DNA from: Variovorax sp. HW608
Lineage (GTDB): Bacteria > Pseudomonadota > Gammaproteobacteria > Burkholderiales > Burkholderiaceae_C
DNA: 64,000 nt
Direction: 5' to 3'
Assembly: GCF_900090195.1 (NCBI RefSeq)
Contig: NZ_LT607803.1
Coordinates: forward strand, 3,534,001-3,598,000
The position numbers were made by a program, and so were the translations under genes. Under the pieces are notes generated by a model. It searched no databases and was not told where the DNA came from. It saw only the letters and a program-made list of their open reading frames with translations. Below are positions 33,457-41,734 of the stretch, piece after piece; position 1 is the stretch's first letter; each line of letters begins with the position of its first letter.

Positions 33457-34269
33457 ATGAGCCGCAGCGATCCCTTTGTCAAGGCGCTGGACTCGGCAGA
33501 GGCTCAGTTCGCGGAACGCGGTTATCACGGCGTCTCGATGCGCCAAGTCGCCGAAGGCGCCGGCATCTCCGTTTCGCTGGTCCAGTACCACTTCAAGACC
33601 AAAGAAGCTCTTTTTTCCGCCGTCATGGAAAGGCGGATCGTCGCGATCAACCATCGCCGACTCGCACTGCTGGACGCGGTGGAGGTCAATTGCAAGCCGT
33701 CTGGCAAGCCCGCTGTCGAGGACGTCTTGCAGGCGTTCTTGGAGCCCACTGTTCTGCTCTCCCGAGACAAGGCGTCCGGGGGCAACTACTACGCTCAGTT
33801 GATCGCGCAAGTGACCAACGATCCCCAGCCACATGCGCGGAACATATCGCGCTCCTTCACCGATCCGATCGCCAGGCAAACGCTCCGGGTCTTGCACCTG
33901 GCATTGCCCGAGCTGGATCGCGCCACATTGGCGTGGTGTTACGTGTTTGCCGTGGGATCGATGATTGCCGCGATTTCGCCGACCGGTCGCGTTCGCTTGC
34001 TGTCCAACAACGAAGCGGACCCAGACGATGTGAAAACGGTGATGTCGCTGCTCGTGCCTTTCCTCACTGGTGCGTTCGAGCGGATCGCAGCCATGAGCAA
34101 AGCAGGAACGCTCGCGTTGACACCCAGGTCGCTGGCAACTGTTCTACCGCTGCCTGATGCGAACTACCCGCAGCAGGCCGAGTCGCCGACCGACTCGCCG
34201 CCAACGTCCCCATCACGTCGCAAGGCCAAACCGGCCACTGCGAAATCAATCGCAACCCGTAAAACCTGA
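33457..34269 (+). CDS. TetR-family regulator of the catabolic region
   Basis: 270-residue TetR/AcrR repressor. The helix-turn-helix is AEAQFAERGYHGVSMRQVAEGAGISVSLVQYHFKTKEALFSAVMERR. The C-terminal half has the TetR_C-like block AFLEPTVLLSRDKASGGNYYAQLIAQVTNDPQPHARNISRSFTDPIARQTLRVL found in regulators of aromatic and amide catabolism. A basic disordered tail (SPPTSPSRRKAKPATAKSIATRKT) is unusual. ATG at 33457 preceded by GGAG. The gene is divergent from livK and 12 bp upstream of the amidohydrolase, so they share a transcript. Confidence 0.92.
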   Translation: MSRSDPFVKALDSAEAQFAERGYHGVSMRQVAEGAGISVSLVQYHFKTKEALFSAVMERRIVAINHRRLALLDAVEVNCKPSGKPAVEDVLQAFLEPTVLLSRDKASGGNYYAQLIAQVTNDPQPHARNISRSFTDPIARQTLRVLHLALPELDRATLAWCYVFAVGSMIAAISPTGRVRLLSNNEADPDDVKTVMSLLVPFLTGAFERIAAMSKAGTLALTPRSLATVLPLPDANYPQQAESPTDSPPTSPSRRKAKPATAKSIATRKT

Positions 34270-34281
34270 AGGAAACCCAAG

Positions 34282-35703
34282 ATGTCTTCACGTCGCACCC
34301 TCATCCGCGGGGGGCATGTCCTCACGATCGATCCCTCCATCCCTGATCTGCCGGTGGGCGATGTTCTGATCGAAGGAAATGTCATTCAAGCGGTCGGCCC
34401 CAATCTGCAGGTTGCAGATGCCGAAGTGGTCGACGCGAAGGGCATGGTCGTCTGCCCCGGGTTTGTGGACACCCACAGACACACGTGGCAGACCCAGTTA
34501 CGCACGGTCGCCTCCGACTACACCTTGTCGGACTATGGCCTGAACATTCGCCTTGGCTATAGCTCGTTCTACGAGCCGCAAGACGCCTTCCTTGGCAACT
34601 ACGCGGGCGCCCTTGAGGCCTTGAACGCGGGCGTGACGACGATCGTGGACCACTGCCACATCCTCAACTCCCCTGAACACGCCGACGAGGCCCTGCGCGG
34701 CCTGCGGGAAGCCGGCGGGCGAGCGGTCTGGTGCTACGGGCTCTTTCCCAATCCGAAACATCATCCGTTCCGTTTCGACGATTTCGATCCGAGCTGGCGC
34801 CTCGATGACGCCAGGCGAATTCGCAAAGGGGCGCTCGCGAGCGATGACGGTCCGGTCTACATGGGACTTGCCCCAGCCGAGGTGGAAAAGCCGGCGTTCG
34901 AAGCGGTCGCCGAGGAAGTGCGGTTTGGTCGCGAGATCGGCGCAAAGGTCATCTCTTGCCACGTGGCTATGGGGGGCCACAGCGTCCATGTTCGCCCGTC
35001 CGTCACCACCAACCTCGGCAGGGCCCTGTTGCTGGGGCCGGACATCTTGCTCGTACATGGGAACTCCCTGAGCAGGCACGAACTGGGCATGGTGCGCGAC
35101 CACGGTGCAGCGATTTCGGCTACGCCGGAGATCGAGGTGCAGATGGGAATGGGCAGGCCCATCCTCGGGGCCGCGCTGCGAGCCGGCGCAAAGATCGGAC
35201 TGGGTGTCGACATCGTCTCGAACATCGGCGGCGACATGTTCCACCCCATGCGCTCTGCCTTGGTCGAAGAGCGCGGGGCGGACAACGACGTGCTTTTCAA
35301 GAACGATCAGATTCCGCGACGGCTGGAGTTCCGCTGCCGCGATGTGCTCCGCGTCGCGACGATGGGCGGAGCCGAGGCGATCGGGCTCGATTCAAAGATC
35401 GGCAGCCTCACGCCAGGCAAGAAGGCGGACGTCATCTGCGTGCGACGCACCAGCTTCAACACCATGGGCGCATGGGACCCGGAAGCCACGCTCGTGCACT
35501 ACGCCACGCCGAATGATGTGGACAGCGTCTGGGTCGACGGACGCGCAATCAAGCGCAATGGGGCACTGCTGGGCGTGCAACAACCGTCGATCGTCGAACA
35601 GGTCTGGGCTTCGAGAGAGCGACTGGAAAGGCAGTACCGGGAGATCAACATCGACCAGTTGCGCTCCACCAAGGGATACCAGCGGGAGAACTACGGGAAC
35701 TGA
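34282..35703 (+). CDS. Metal-dependent amidohydrolase 1 (TrzN/AtzA-like superfamily)
   Basis: 473-residue amidohydrolase-superfamily enzyme of the chlorohydrolase/cytosine-deaminase-like branch. The metal-binding HxH is His65/His67 (VCPGFVDTHRHTWQTQLR). Further elements are NAGVTTIVDHCHILNSPEHADEALRGLREAGGRAVWCYG, SCHVAMGG (third His), ILLVHGNSLSRHELGMVRDHGAAISATPEIEVQMGMG (fourth His) and GLGVDIVSNIGGDMFHPMRSAL (metal Asp). It would hydrolyse an amide, amine or C-N bond. Its ending SLTPGKKADVICVR is typical. It lies 12 bp after tetR and is followed by a terminator. A paralogue is at 38271. Confidence 0.92.
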   Translation: MSSRRTLIRGGHVLTIDPSIPDLPVGDVLIEGNVIQAVGPNLQVADAEVVDAKGMVVCPGFVDTHRHTWQTQLRTVASDYTLSDYGLNIRLGYSSFYEPQDAFLGNYAGALEALNAGVTTIVDHCHILNSPEHADEALRGLREAGGRAVWCYGLFPNPKHHPFRFDDFDPSWRLDDARRIRKGALASDDGPVYMGLAPAEVEKPAFEAVAEEVRFGREIGAKVISCHVAMGGHSVHVRPSVTTNLGRALLLGPDILLVHGNSLSRHELGMVRDHGAAISATPEIEVQMGMGRPILGAALRAGAKIGLGVDIVSNIGGDMFHPMRSALVEERGADNDVLFKNDQIPRRLEFRCRDVLRVATMGGAEAIGLDSKIGSLTPGKKADVICVRRTSFNTMGAWDPEATLVHYATPNDVDSVWVDGRAIKRNGALLGVQQPSIVEQVWASRERLERQYREINIDQLRSTKGYQRENYGN

Positions 35704-35731
35704 TCGAGGCAAGGGCCTGAAGCCCTTGGGT

Positions 35732-35759
35732 AAGGCCAGTCGCTGACGCGGCTGGCCTT
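35732..35759 (+). terminator. Intrinsic terminator after amidohydrolase 1
   Basis: AAGGCCAGTCGC-TGAC-GCGGCTGGCCTT forms a 12-bp stem with one wobble pair and a TGAC loop, followed by TCCGCTTTCTT. It sits between convergent genes and may serve both strands. Confidence 0.8.
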
Positions 35760-35769
35760 TCCGCTTTCT

Positions 35770-36570
35770 TCAGTTGTCCAGGATCGCGACGGCGCGCGTC
35801 CATCCGGCAGACGCACGGTGGATCTTCACCGGAAAGCAAATGACGGTGAACCCGAACGCAGGGAGCTGTTCGAGGTTGCACAGCTTTTCCATTTGCCAGT
35901 ACGCCATCTCTCTGCCCGCCTTGTGCCCTTCCCACAGAAGGGACCGGTCGCCGGTCTCCTTGAAGCGCTGGGCCGTCGCCTTGAACGCCGGATCCCAGGT
36001 ATAGGAATCGGTACCGACTACCTTCACCCCCATCTCCAGCAGATGTAGCGTAGCTGCTCGGCCAAATCCGCAGGCGCAGTCGGCGAAGTCCGGATCTCTG
36101 TGACGCTGGCCGCTCACGGTGTTGGCCAGCACGATGTCCAACGGCTGGATCTGGTAACCGATGCGCTGCAGCTCCCGATCGATGTCCTCGGGTTGCACGA
36201 TGTAGCCCGCATCCAGATGTCGGAAATCGAGCTTGACGCCCGGCCGGAAGCACACCTCCAACGGGACTTGGTCGATCGTTGGGGACGGCTCTCCGCCTGG
36301 AATGAGTCGATGGTTGGTCGTGGAGTGGTAGTGCCACGGCGCATCCATATGGGTGCCCGCGTGGGTGCTGAGGGAAACCCTCTCCACCGCCCAGCCCTCG
36401 CCGTCCAGCAGATCCCCTTCTTCAAGGCCGCCGAAGGCACGGCTGAAGACCTCGAATGAGCCGCGGTGATCCACGTAGTCGATCTTGGGTTGATGGCCCG
36501 GGGGGCTCGTGGGGCGATCTTCGAAAACGACCGACAGATCGACGAAACGGCGACTTGGGGAAATGTTCAT
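35770..36570 (-). CDS. Cyclase family protein (kynurenine formamidase-like)
   Basis: 266-residue metal-dependent hydrolase of the cyclase/KynB family. The signature HAGTHMDAPWHY contains His70, His74, Asp76 and His80, the metal ligands and catalytic residues. RFVDLSVVFEDRPTSPPGHQPKIDYVDHRGSFE is the usual N terminus, and DIVLANTVSGQ, GVKVVGTDSYTWDPAF follow. These enzymes open cyclic imides or amides or hydrolyse N-formyl groups. Beside an importer and two amidohydrolases, it fits a pathway for a nitrogen-containing ring compound. Its promoter shares the TetR box (36586-36601). Confidence 0.9.
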   Translation of the reverse strand: MNISPSRRFVDLSVVFEDRPTSPPGHQPKIDYVDHRGSFEVFSRAFGGLEEGDLLDGEGWAVERVSLSTHAGTHMDAPWHYHSTTNHRLIPGGEPSPTIDQVPLEVCFRPGVKLDFRHLDAGYIVQPEDIDRELQRIGYQIQPLDIVLANTVSGQRHRDPDFADCACGFGRAATLHLLEMGVKVVGTDSYTWDPAFKATAQRFKETGDRSLLWEGHKAGREMAYWQMEKLCNLEQLPAFGFTVICFPVKIHRASAGWTRAVAILDN

Positions 36571-36585
36571 GGCAACTCCTATTGA

Positions 36586-36680
36586 CTATATGAATGACCA
36601 ATTGTGTTCGCACCACGTGCCGCATCAATAGAGTCAAACCTCCATTGCTACACCGACTCATCTACTATACGATTGACCTA
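36586..36680. promoter_or_regulatory. Putative TetR operators between the cyclase and fumarylacetoacetase genes
   Basis: CTATATGAATGACCAA (36586-36601) lies 16 bp before the cyclase start. CTATACGATTGACCTA (36665-36680) lies 16 bp before the fumarylacetoacetase start. The second is the exact reverse complement of the box at 33334-33349 and the first matches it at 13 of 16 positions. Their symmetrical placement argues for a shared repressor. Confidence 0.78.
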
Positions 36681-36696
36681 TTCTTCAAGGAGATAT

Positions 36697-38016
36697 ATGG
36701 CGCCCGACATCAACGAAACCCATGACGCCCAGCTGAGAACTTGGGTTCCTTCCACCTTGCCGGACGCGGCGAGCTTCCCCATTCAGAACCTGCCCTACGG
36801 GCGATTCATTTCCCCGCGCTCCGGACGCCCAGTACCATGCGTCGCGATCGGAGACTCCGTGCTCGACTTGGAAGCGGCGGTCTTGGCGGGCGCTCTCGAT
36901 GGCAAGGCCGCGGAGGCTGTGGCGGCATGCCGGCTCGGTTGGCTCAACGATCTCATGGCGCTGCCGCGGGAGTCCGCATCGGCCCTGCGTCTGAGCCTTT
37001 CGCGCATCCTGCGGAAGGACTCGCGCGTGAGTGAAGCGCTGAAGGCTTGCCTGTCGCCTCGCCATGAAGCACACATGCTCAAGCCCGTTGATGTTCGCAA
37101 CTTCTCCGACTTCTTCACCTCCGTCAATCACGCACGCAACTCCGGCAAGCTCAAGCGTCCGGACAACCCGCTGTTCGCGAACTTCCACTCTCTCCCCGTG
37201 GCCTACCATGGCCGCGCATCGACGCTGGTTGTGAGCGGCACTGAGTTCGCGCGGCCTATGGGTCAGTTCCTTCCGGAGGGCTCCTCCCAACCAGTCTTCA
37301 AGCCGAGCGAGGCCGTTGACTTTGAATGCGAATTGGGTGTGTATGTTGGCAAGGGAAATGCGTTGGGTGAACGCATCAGCCTTCAAGACGCACCAGATCA
37401 CATCTTTGGTTTTTCAATCCTGAACGACTGGTCGGCCCGCGACATTCAATCGTGGGAATCCGCTCCTCTCGGCCCCTTCCTTGCCAAGAGCTTCATCTCA
37501 ACGCTAAGCCCATGGGTGGTCACGCTGGAGGCGCTCGCTCCATTTCGCATTCCTGCAGCACCTCGAGAGGCGGGTGCGCCCGAGCTCCTGAGCCACCTCA
37601 ACGATCCGAAGGATCGGGCAAAAGGTGGGCTGTCTCTGGAATTCGAGGTTCGGTTGTTGACCCCAACGATGCGGGCCGCCGGCGAAGCAGCCACGTTGAT
37701 CTCACAGCCTCAATTCAAGGACCAGTACTGGACCGCCTTCCAGATGCTGACTCACCAGACCAGCAATGGGTGCGCGGTTGAGACTGGCGATCTTCTCGGA
37801 ACCGGCACGATCTCAGGCCCGAATTCGGCCGAACTAGGCTGTCTGATGGAACTGACACTCGGTGGCAAGAGGAAGATTCTTCTGCCGAACGGAGAGAGCC
37901 GGGGGTACCTCGAAGACGGAGATGAGCTGATCATTTCTGCGCAAGCGACCGCACCAGGTTGCGTTTCGATCGGCTTCGGCCGTTCAACCGGCAGGGTGCT
38001 CGTAGCGCAGGCCTGA
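36697..38016 (+). CDS. fahA: Fumarylacetoacetase
   Basis: 439-residue fumarylacetoacetate hydrolase, the last step of homogentisate breakdown, giving fumarate and acetoacetate. The N-terminal SH3-like domain (FPIQNLPYGRFISPRSGRPVPCVAIGDSVLDLEA) is followed by the catalytic domain: NFSDFFTSVNHARNSGK, LPVAYHGRASTLVVSGTEF, FECELGVYVGKGN (metal Glu pair), GFSILNDWSARDIQSWESAPLGPFLAKSF and GCAVETGDLLGTGTISGP. The ATG at 36697 has AAGGAGATAT before it. No homogentisate dioxygenase is nearby, so the substrate may be a fumarylacetoacetate analogue from another ring-cleavage route. Divergent from the cyclase and sharing its operator region. Confidence 0.93.
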   Translation: MAPDINETHDAQLRTWVPSTLPDAASFPIQNLPYGRFISPRSGRPVPCVAIGDSVLDLEAAVLAGALDGKAAEAVAACRLGWLNDLMALPRESASALRLSLSRILRKDSRVSEALKACLSPRHEAHMLKPVDVRNFSDFFTSVNHARNSGKLKRPDNPLFANFHSLPVAYHGRASTLVVSGTEFARPMGQFLPEGSSQPVFKPSEAVDFECELGVYVGKGNALGERISLQDAPDHIFGFSILNDWSARDIQSWESAPLGPFLAKSFISTLSPWVVTLEALAPFRIPAAPREAGAPELLSHLNDPKDRAKGGLSLEFEVRLLTPTMRAAGEAATLISQPQFKDQYWTAFQMLTHQTSNGCAVETGDLLGTGTISGPNSAELGCLMELTLGGKRKILLPNGESRGYLEDGDELIISAQATAPGCVSIGFGRSTGRVLVAQA

Positions 38017-38179
38017 TCGCGATCGCGCACCTCCCGGGAGACCGCCACTGATTGGTGGCGCGTCTCACCGCATCCGCTTCTCCTTTTCTCCCCACCACTA
38101 AAGTCATTCAGGCTGCGGCTCGATGTCGCTAGCCGGTTGCCGTCCTCTCTGCCTCCCCCGCAGAAGCGTCCGTGCCAAG

Positions 38180-38200
38180 AAAAAGCGGCCCGTAGGCCGC
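38180..38200 (-). terminator. Intrinsic terminator after amidohydrolase 2
   Basis: On the minus strand GCGGCC-TACG-GGCCGC is a 6-bp GC stem with a UNCG-class TACG loop, followed by five Ts. It lies 70 bp beyond the stop of the minus-strand amidohydrolase gene. Confidence 0.8.
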
Positions 38201-38270
38201 AACTGGTTGGATGACGAAGCCAACGGTTTACGAACTCGTCAGCTTCCGCGCCCTGAGCGCGCTCCTTCGA

Positions 38271-39716
38271 CTACACCCGGATGACCCGGCCCTCCTTCGA
38301 ATCACTGGAACCCGCATATCTGTCGATAGGCTTGTCCATCGCCGCGGCGAGGCCACCTTGCTCCTCGAATCGGGCGAGCAGGTGATCGTGCGTTGAGGAC
38401 AACAACGAAACAGCCCTTCCTTCGTCGCAGGTGAGTCGATGATCTCGTTTGACGAAGCGACCTCCGACCATGACCGTGGAGAGAGTGTCTGCGCCGCCGT
38501 GCAGCAGGATTGCGGCCTCAGGATTGCTTCTGGGCCAGCCCAGCATCGAGAGACCACGGGCGTCGTGCAAGAGAATGTCGGCCGCCTTGCCCGGCGTGAG
38601 CGAGCCGATCTGGTCGCCAAGGCCCAGCGCCTGCGCTCCGCCCAACGTTCCCCAATGCAGAGCCTCGGCGCAGCTGATCGGAACACCCTTATCAAGCTTG
38701 CCCGATTCGGCTTGGGTGAGCATGCGCCTACCTGTTTGCAGGAGCAATCGCAGCTGGAAGCGAAGGTCGGCGCTGTTGTTCGAAAGAATGTCGATACCCA
38801 GGCCCACATTGATGCCGTGGCGTCGCGTCTCCTCAATGACGGGCCACCCCATGTTCATCTGAAGCTCTGTCTCCGGCGTGATCGAGACATGCGCGCCCGC
38901 GTCGGCCACTGCGTGCCACTCGTCCGGTTGAGAGTGATTCATGTGCACAAGCGTGAGGTCGGAACCCAGCAACCCTTCCTCCACGAGCTGGCCCACATCA
39001 CGTCGAGGCGTGCCGTCGAAGATGTTTCGCGTGGAATTGGCATGCCAGAAGATGTGAGCATCGAGCTCGCGCGCCACACGGAACTGTCGAGCGCCGTACG
39101 CGCGATCGGCCCAGAACCATGACTCTTCGGGCGAAACGGCGAGAGTGAGCAAGCTGTCCTTTGACGCGAAGTATTTGCTTGCTGTGCGACGCAGGTAGTC
39201 TTCCCGATCCTGCAGGCTGGTGAAGGCGGGATTGGGCAACGGCGGCCGATTGAAACCATAGCTCCAGACCACCCGTGCCCCCGACTCCTGGTTGCCTCGA
39301 ATGCTTTCCTCGACGTGGTCGGGAGAGTTCAGGTTGTGGCAGTAGTCAGCGGTTGTGGTCACTCCTTCGCGCAGGCCTTGGAGCAAGCCGCCCAACTGTG
39401 CCGCGTACATGTCTTCCGGGCGGTAGCACGATGCAACGAACAATCTGATGCCAGAGACGTAGTCGCGGATCGACCAGTCCGCGGTGATGCCGCGCACCGC
39501 GCTTTGCCATACGTGGTGATGGGTATCCACGAAGCCCGGCGAAGCAATGTGGCCGGTTGCATCGACGACTTCGCATGCGGCGAGGTCGACCTCTTGCGCG
39601 AGGTCGGGCCGCACTGCAGTAATGCGCCCGTTCTCGACCAGGATGTCTGCTCCGTCTACGTTGCCGATCGTCGGGTCGACCGAGACGACGAATGCGTTTC
39701 GAATGAGTGTTTTCAT
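38271..39716 (-). CDS. Metal-dependent amidohydrolase 2 (paralogue of the first)
   Basis: 481-residue enzyme of the same branch as the one at 34282. The HxH is His66/His68 (ASPGFVDTHHHVWQSAVRGITADWSIRDY). LREGVTTTADYCHNLNSPDHVEESIRGNQESGARVVWSYGFNRP, IFWHANSTRN, LTLVHMNHSQPDEWHAVADAGAHVSITPETELQMNMG and GLGIDILSNNSADLRFQLRL carry the other ligands. The shared 'NSP.H..E..RG....GAR.VW.YG' block shows descent from a common gene. It is the last gene of a three-gene minus-strand unit (cupin, MFS, amidohydrolase) with a 22-bp gap to the MFS gene, and a terminator follows. Confidence 0.92.
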   Translation of the reverse strand: MKTLIRNAFVVSVDPTIGNVDGADILVENGRITAVRPDLAQEVDLAACEVVDATGHIASPGFVDTHHHVWQSAVRGITADWSIRDYVSGIRLFVASCYRPEDMYAAQLGGLLQGLREGVTTTADYCHNLNSPDHVEESIRGNQESGARVVWSYGFNRPPLPNPAFTSLQDREDYLRRTASKYFASKDSLLTLAVSPEESWFWADRAYGARQFRVARELDAHIFWHANSTRNIFDGTPRRDVGQLVEEGLLGSDLTLVHMNHSQPDEWHAVADAGAHVSITPETELQMNMGWPVIEETRRHGINVGLGIDILSNNSADLRFQLRLLLQTGRRMLTQAESGKLDKGVPISCAEALHWGTLGGAQALGLGDQIGSLTPGKAADILLHDARGLSMLGWPRSNPEAAILLHGGADTLSTVMVGGRFVKRDHRLTCDEGRAVSLLSSTHDHLLARFEEQGGLAAAMDKPIDRYAGSSDSKEGRVIRV

Positions 39717-39738
39717 GGGACTTCCCTTGTTTGCGCGT

Positions 39739-41001
39739 CTAGATCTTCTGCCAGCGGCTGCGACCTACGCGGAGTGCATATAGAAGAATGCAAGCGACCG
39801 CCATAAAGCCGATTGCGCAGATCAGCGGCACCTTGTACGAGCCCGTGATGTCATACAGCTTCCCAGTCATGCCTGGGCCGATGGCGCCACCGATCAGGAA
39901 CAGGCCAAAGATGCCGCCGTATGCGGTCCCGTAGGAACGCACAGTGAAGTAGCGTGCCGTCAGGAAAGCCAGGAGGTCGATCTCGGCGCCGACGGCCAGG
40001 CCGGAGATCACTGCTCCCGGGAGCGCCATTGCACTTCCGCCAAGTGCCAGCAGCGCTAGACCGACGACGACCAGGCCGAACATGCCGAGCGCAATCAGTT
40101 CGGCATCGATCTTGTCGAGCAGGTACCCCGTGAGGAGTCGGCCAAAGATGACGGCAAAGCCAATCGACGAAGCAAGCTTTGCAGCGCTCGCCGCAGTGAT
40201 TCCTGCATCGACCAGCATCGGGACAAAGTGCACGACGACACTGATGACGCCTAGCGCCGCGAGCAGGAAGATACCTCCGAGAAGCAAGAACGGTGCACTG
40301 AGCCAGATGGTCCGCACCGAAGCATTCGGAACTTCACTCGACGCGGCATCCTTGCTGCCTGCTGCAATGAGGGCGCGCTGCGTATACAGGATGCAGCCCA
40401 CGACGGCGCAGGCCACCAGCACGACGATGCCCAAGGCCTGATAGGCGCTTCGCCAGCCCGCCTCGGCAAGGTACGGCAACAGAAGCGCGGGAATCAGGAT
40501 GGCGCCAACGCCCGGTCCCGTCAGCATGATGCCAAAGGCGACGCCACGGCGCTTGCGGAAGGTGGCCACGATCATTCGACTGAACGAGACCGCCGTGGTG
40601 CCGGCGCCGAGTATGGCGATCAGCATCGACAAGGCGATGAATGTCGATAGGCTTTGCGTGAAGTTGGCCAAGAGGAAGAAGCCGAGCGACAGGCCCAACC
40701 CCGAGACCAGCGAGATCATGATGGGCCCGAAGCGATCGACGGCACGACCGATAACGGGTGCCACCACGGCGGCCGTCAGATAGCAAAAGAGCGGGCTCAT
40801 CGACACCTGCCCACGGGTCAGGCCCAGTTCCTTCGCCACGGGCACCAGGAAGAGGCCGGAAGAATAGAAGTAGGTCGAACTGAATCCTGCAGTGACGCCG
40901 ATCAGACACGCAAGCAGGACCAGCCAGCCGCGCGAAAATTCGCCCACGCTATCGTCGTAGTTGGGTGCCACTGCGTTCAATCCGTTGGCGGTGTTGTTCA
41001 T
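39739..41001 (-). CDS. MFS transporter (oxalate/formate antiporter-like)
   Basis: 420-residue major facilitator, twelve membrane segments, with the monocarboxylate/oxalate-formate group opening SRGWLVLLACLIGVTAGFSSTYFYSSGLFLVPVAKELGLTRGQVSMSPLFCYLTAAVVAPVIGRAVDRFGPIMISLVSG (motif A included). IFGRLLTGYLLDKID is the second-half motif. The start at 41001 (MNNTANGLN) has GAGG upstream and is preferred to an in-frame codon at 41034. It lies 32 bp after the cupin gene and 22 bp before amidohydrolase 2, so it probably carries that enzyme's substrate or product. Confidence 0.9.
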   Translation of the reverse strand: MNNTANGLNAVAPNYDDSVGEFSRGWLVLLACLIGVTAGFSSTYFYSSGLFLVPVAKELGLTRGQVSMSPLFCYLTAAVVAPVIGRAVDRFGPIMISLVSGLGLSLGFFLLANFTQSLSTFIALSMLIAILGAGTTAVSFSRMIVATFRKRRGVAFGIMLTGPGVGAILIPALLLPYLAEAGWRSAYQALGIVVLVACAVVGCILYTQRALIAAGSKDAASSEVPNASVRTIWLSAPFLLLGGIFLLAALGVISVVVHFVPMLVDAGITAASAAKLASSIGFAVIFGRLLTGYLLDKIDAELIALGMFGLVVVGLALLALGGSAMALPGAVISGLAVGAEIDLLAFLTARYFTVRSYGTAYGGIFGLFLIGGAIGPGMTGKLYDITGSYKVPLICAIGFMAVACILLYALRVGRSRWQKI

Positions 41002-41033
41002 GTCATAAACCTCGCATGTGTGGGCAGGTTTCA

Positions 41034-41588
41034 CTATTCGCGATGACCGTCGATGAGCACGAAGGCAATTCGCGCCATTTCCTTGGATCGGTTGCGCCAG
41101 CCGTGGCGGGTGCCGCGTTGAATCAGCACGTCGCCCGGTCGCATCACGTGTTCGCCGTCGTCCATGAGCGCAACAAGTTCACCGGCCAACAGGATTGCGT
41201 AGTCAATCGAATCGGTCGTGTGCATGGCGGGGTCTCCCTTGCCGTCGCGATGAGCGTCGTTTCCAAAGGTGCGGGCGAAGGTCGCCTGCACGCCGCGCGC
41301 GAACTCTTCCGGATCAGTCGGATCGGGCGGAAAGTCGATGATGCGTAGGACCGACCCTCCGCTGGGGGGTCGAATGCCGACATGTTCGGCGATCGTGTCG
41401 GGAGCCTCGATGCGGGCCGGCGTTTCAGTTGTTCGCCAGATTTCCGTCACGAGGTAGCCGGGCCGCGCGTCCGAGGTGCGCGTCGTCGGCGATGGGCCAA
41501 CAGATTGGAACGTGGAGCGCCCCTCGGCGTCGATCGCGGTCACCAAGCGTCGGATAGGAGGCAGACCGGGTTTGAAGATGTCTGACAT
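41034..41588 (-). CDS. Cupin-domain protein
   Basis: 184-residue single-domain cupin. The cupin motifs are DSIDYAILLAGELVALMDDGEHVMRPGDVLIQRGTRHGWRNRSKEMARIAFVLIDG: motif 1 is degenerate (Asp/Tyr where His-x-His is usual), motif 2 has PGD and a His. An N-terminal extension (PIRRLVTAIDAEGRSTFQSVGPSPTTR, YLVTEIWRTTETPARI) is common in cupins that accompany aromatic-acid genes. With incomplete metal ligands it may be a binding or isomerase protein rather than a dioxygenase. ATG at 41588 chosen over TTG at 41618. First gene of the minus unit, divergent from TetR 2. Confidence 0.85.
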   Translation of the reverse strand: MSDIFKPGLPPIRRLVTAIDAEGRSTFQSVGPSPTTRTSDARPGYLVTEIWRTTETPARIEAPDTIAEHVGIRPPSGGSVLRIIDFPPDPTDPEEFARGVQATFARTFGNDAHRDGKGDPAMHTTDSIDYAILLAGELVALMDDGEHVMRPGDVLIQRGTRHGWRNRSKEMARIAFVLIDGHRE

Positions 41589-41734
41589 AGGTCTTGAAAC
41601 AGTGGTATCGTTAACCAACAGCAGTTTCCAACAGGTGTTTGAAATATGTGCTTAGGGAAATCCCTTGCTTCTGGCGCGGAACTGTCTGCCGAGCGCGAAC
41701 TGCCGCCCCGGCTGCCTCGCGAAGGGGAATGACG

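Noticed and set aside
38041..38062. Terminator after fumarylacetoacetase
   Set aside because: CGCCAC/GTGGCG can pair, but no T run follows, so evidence is too weak.
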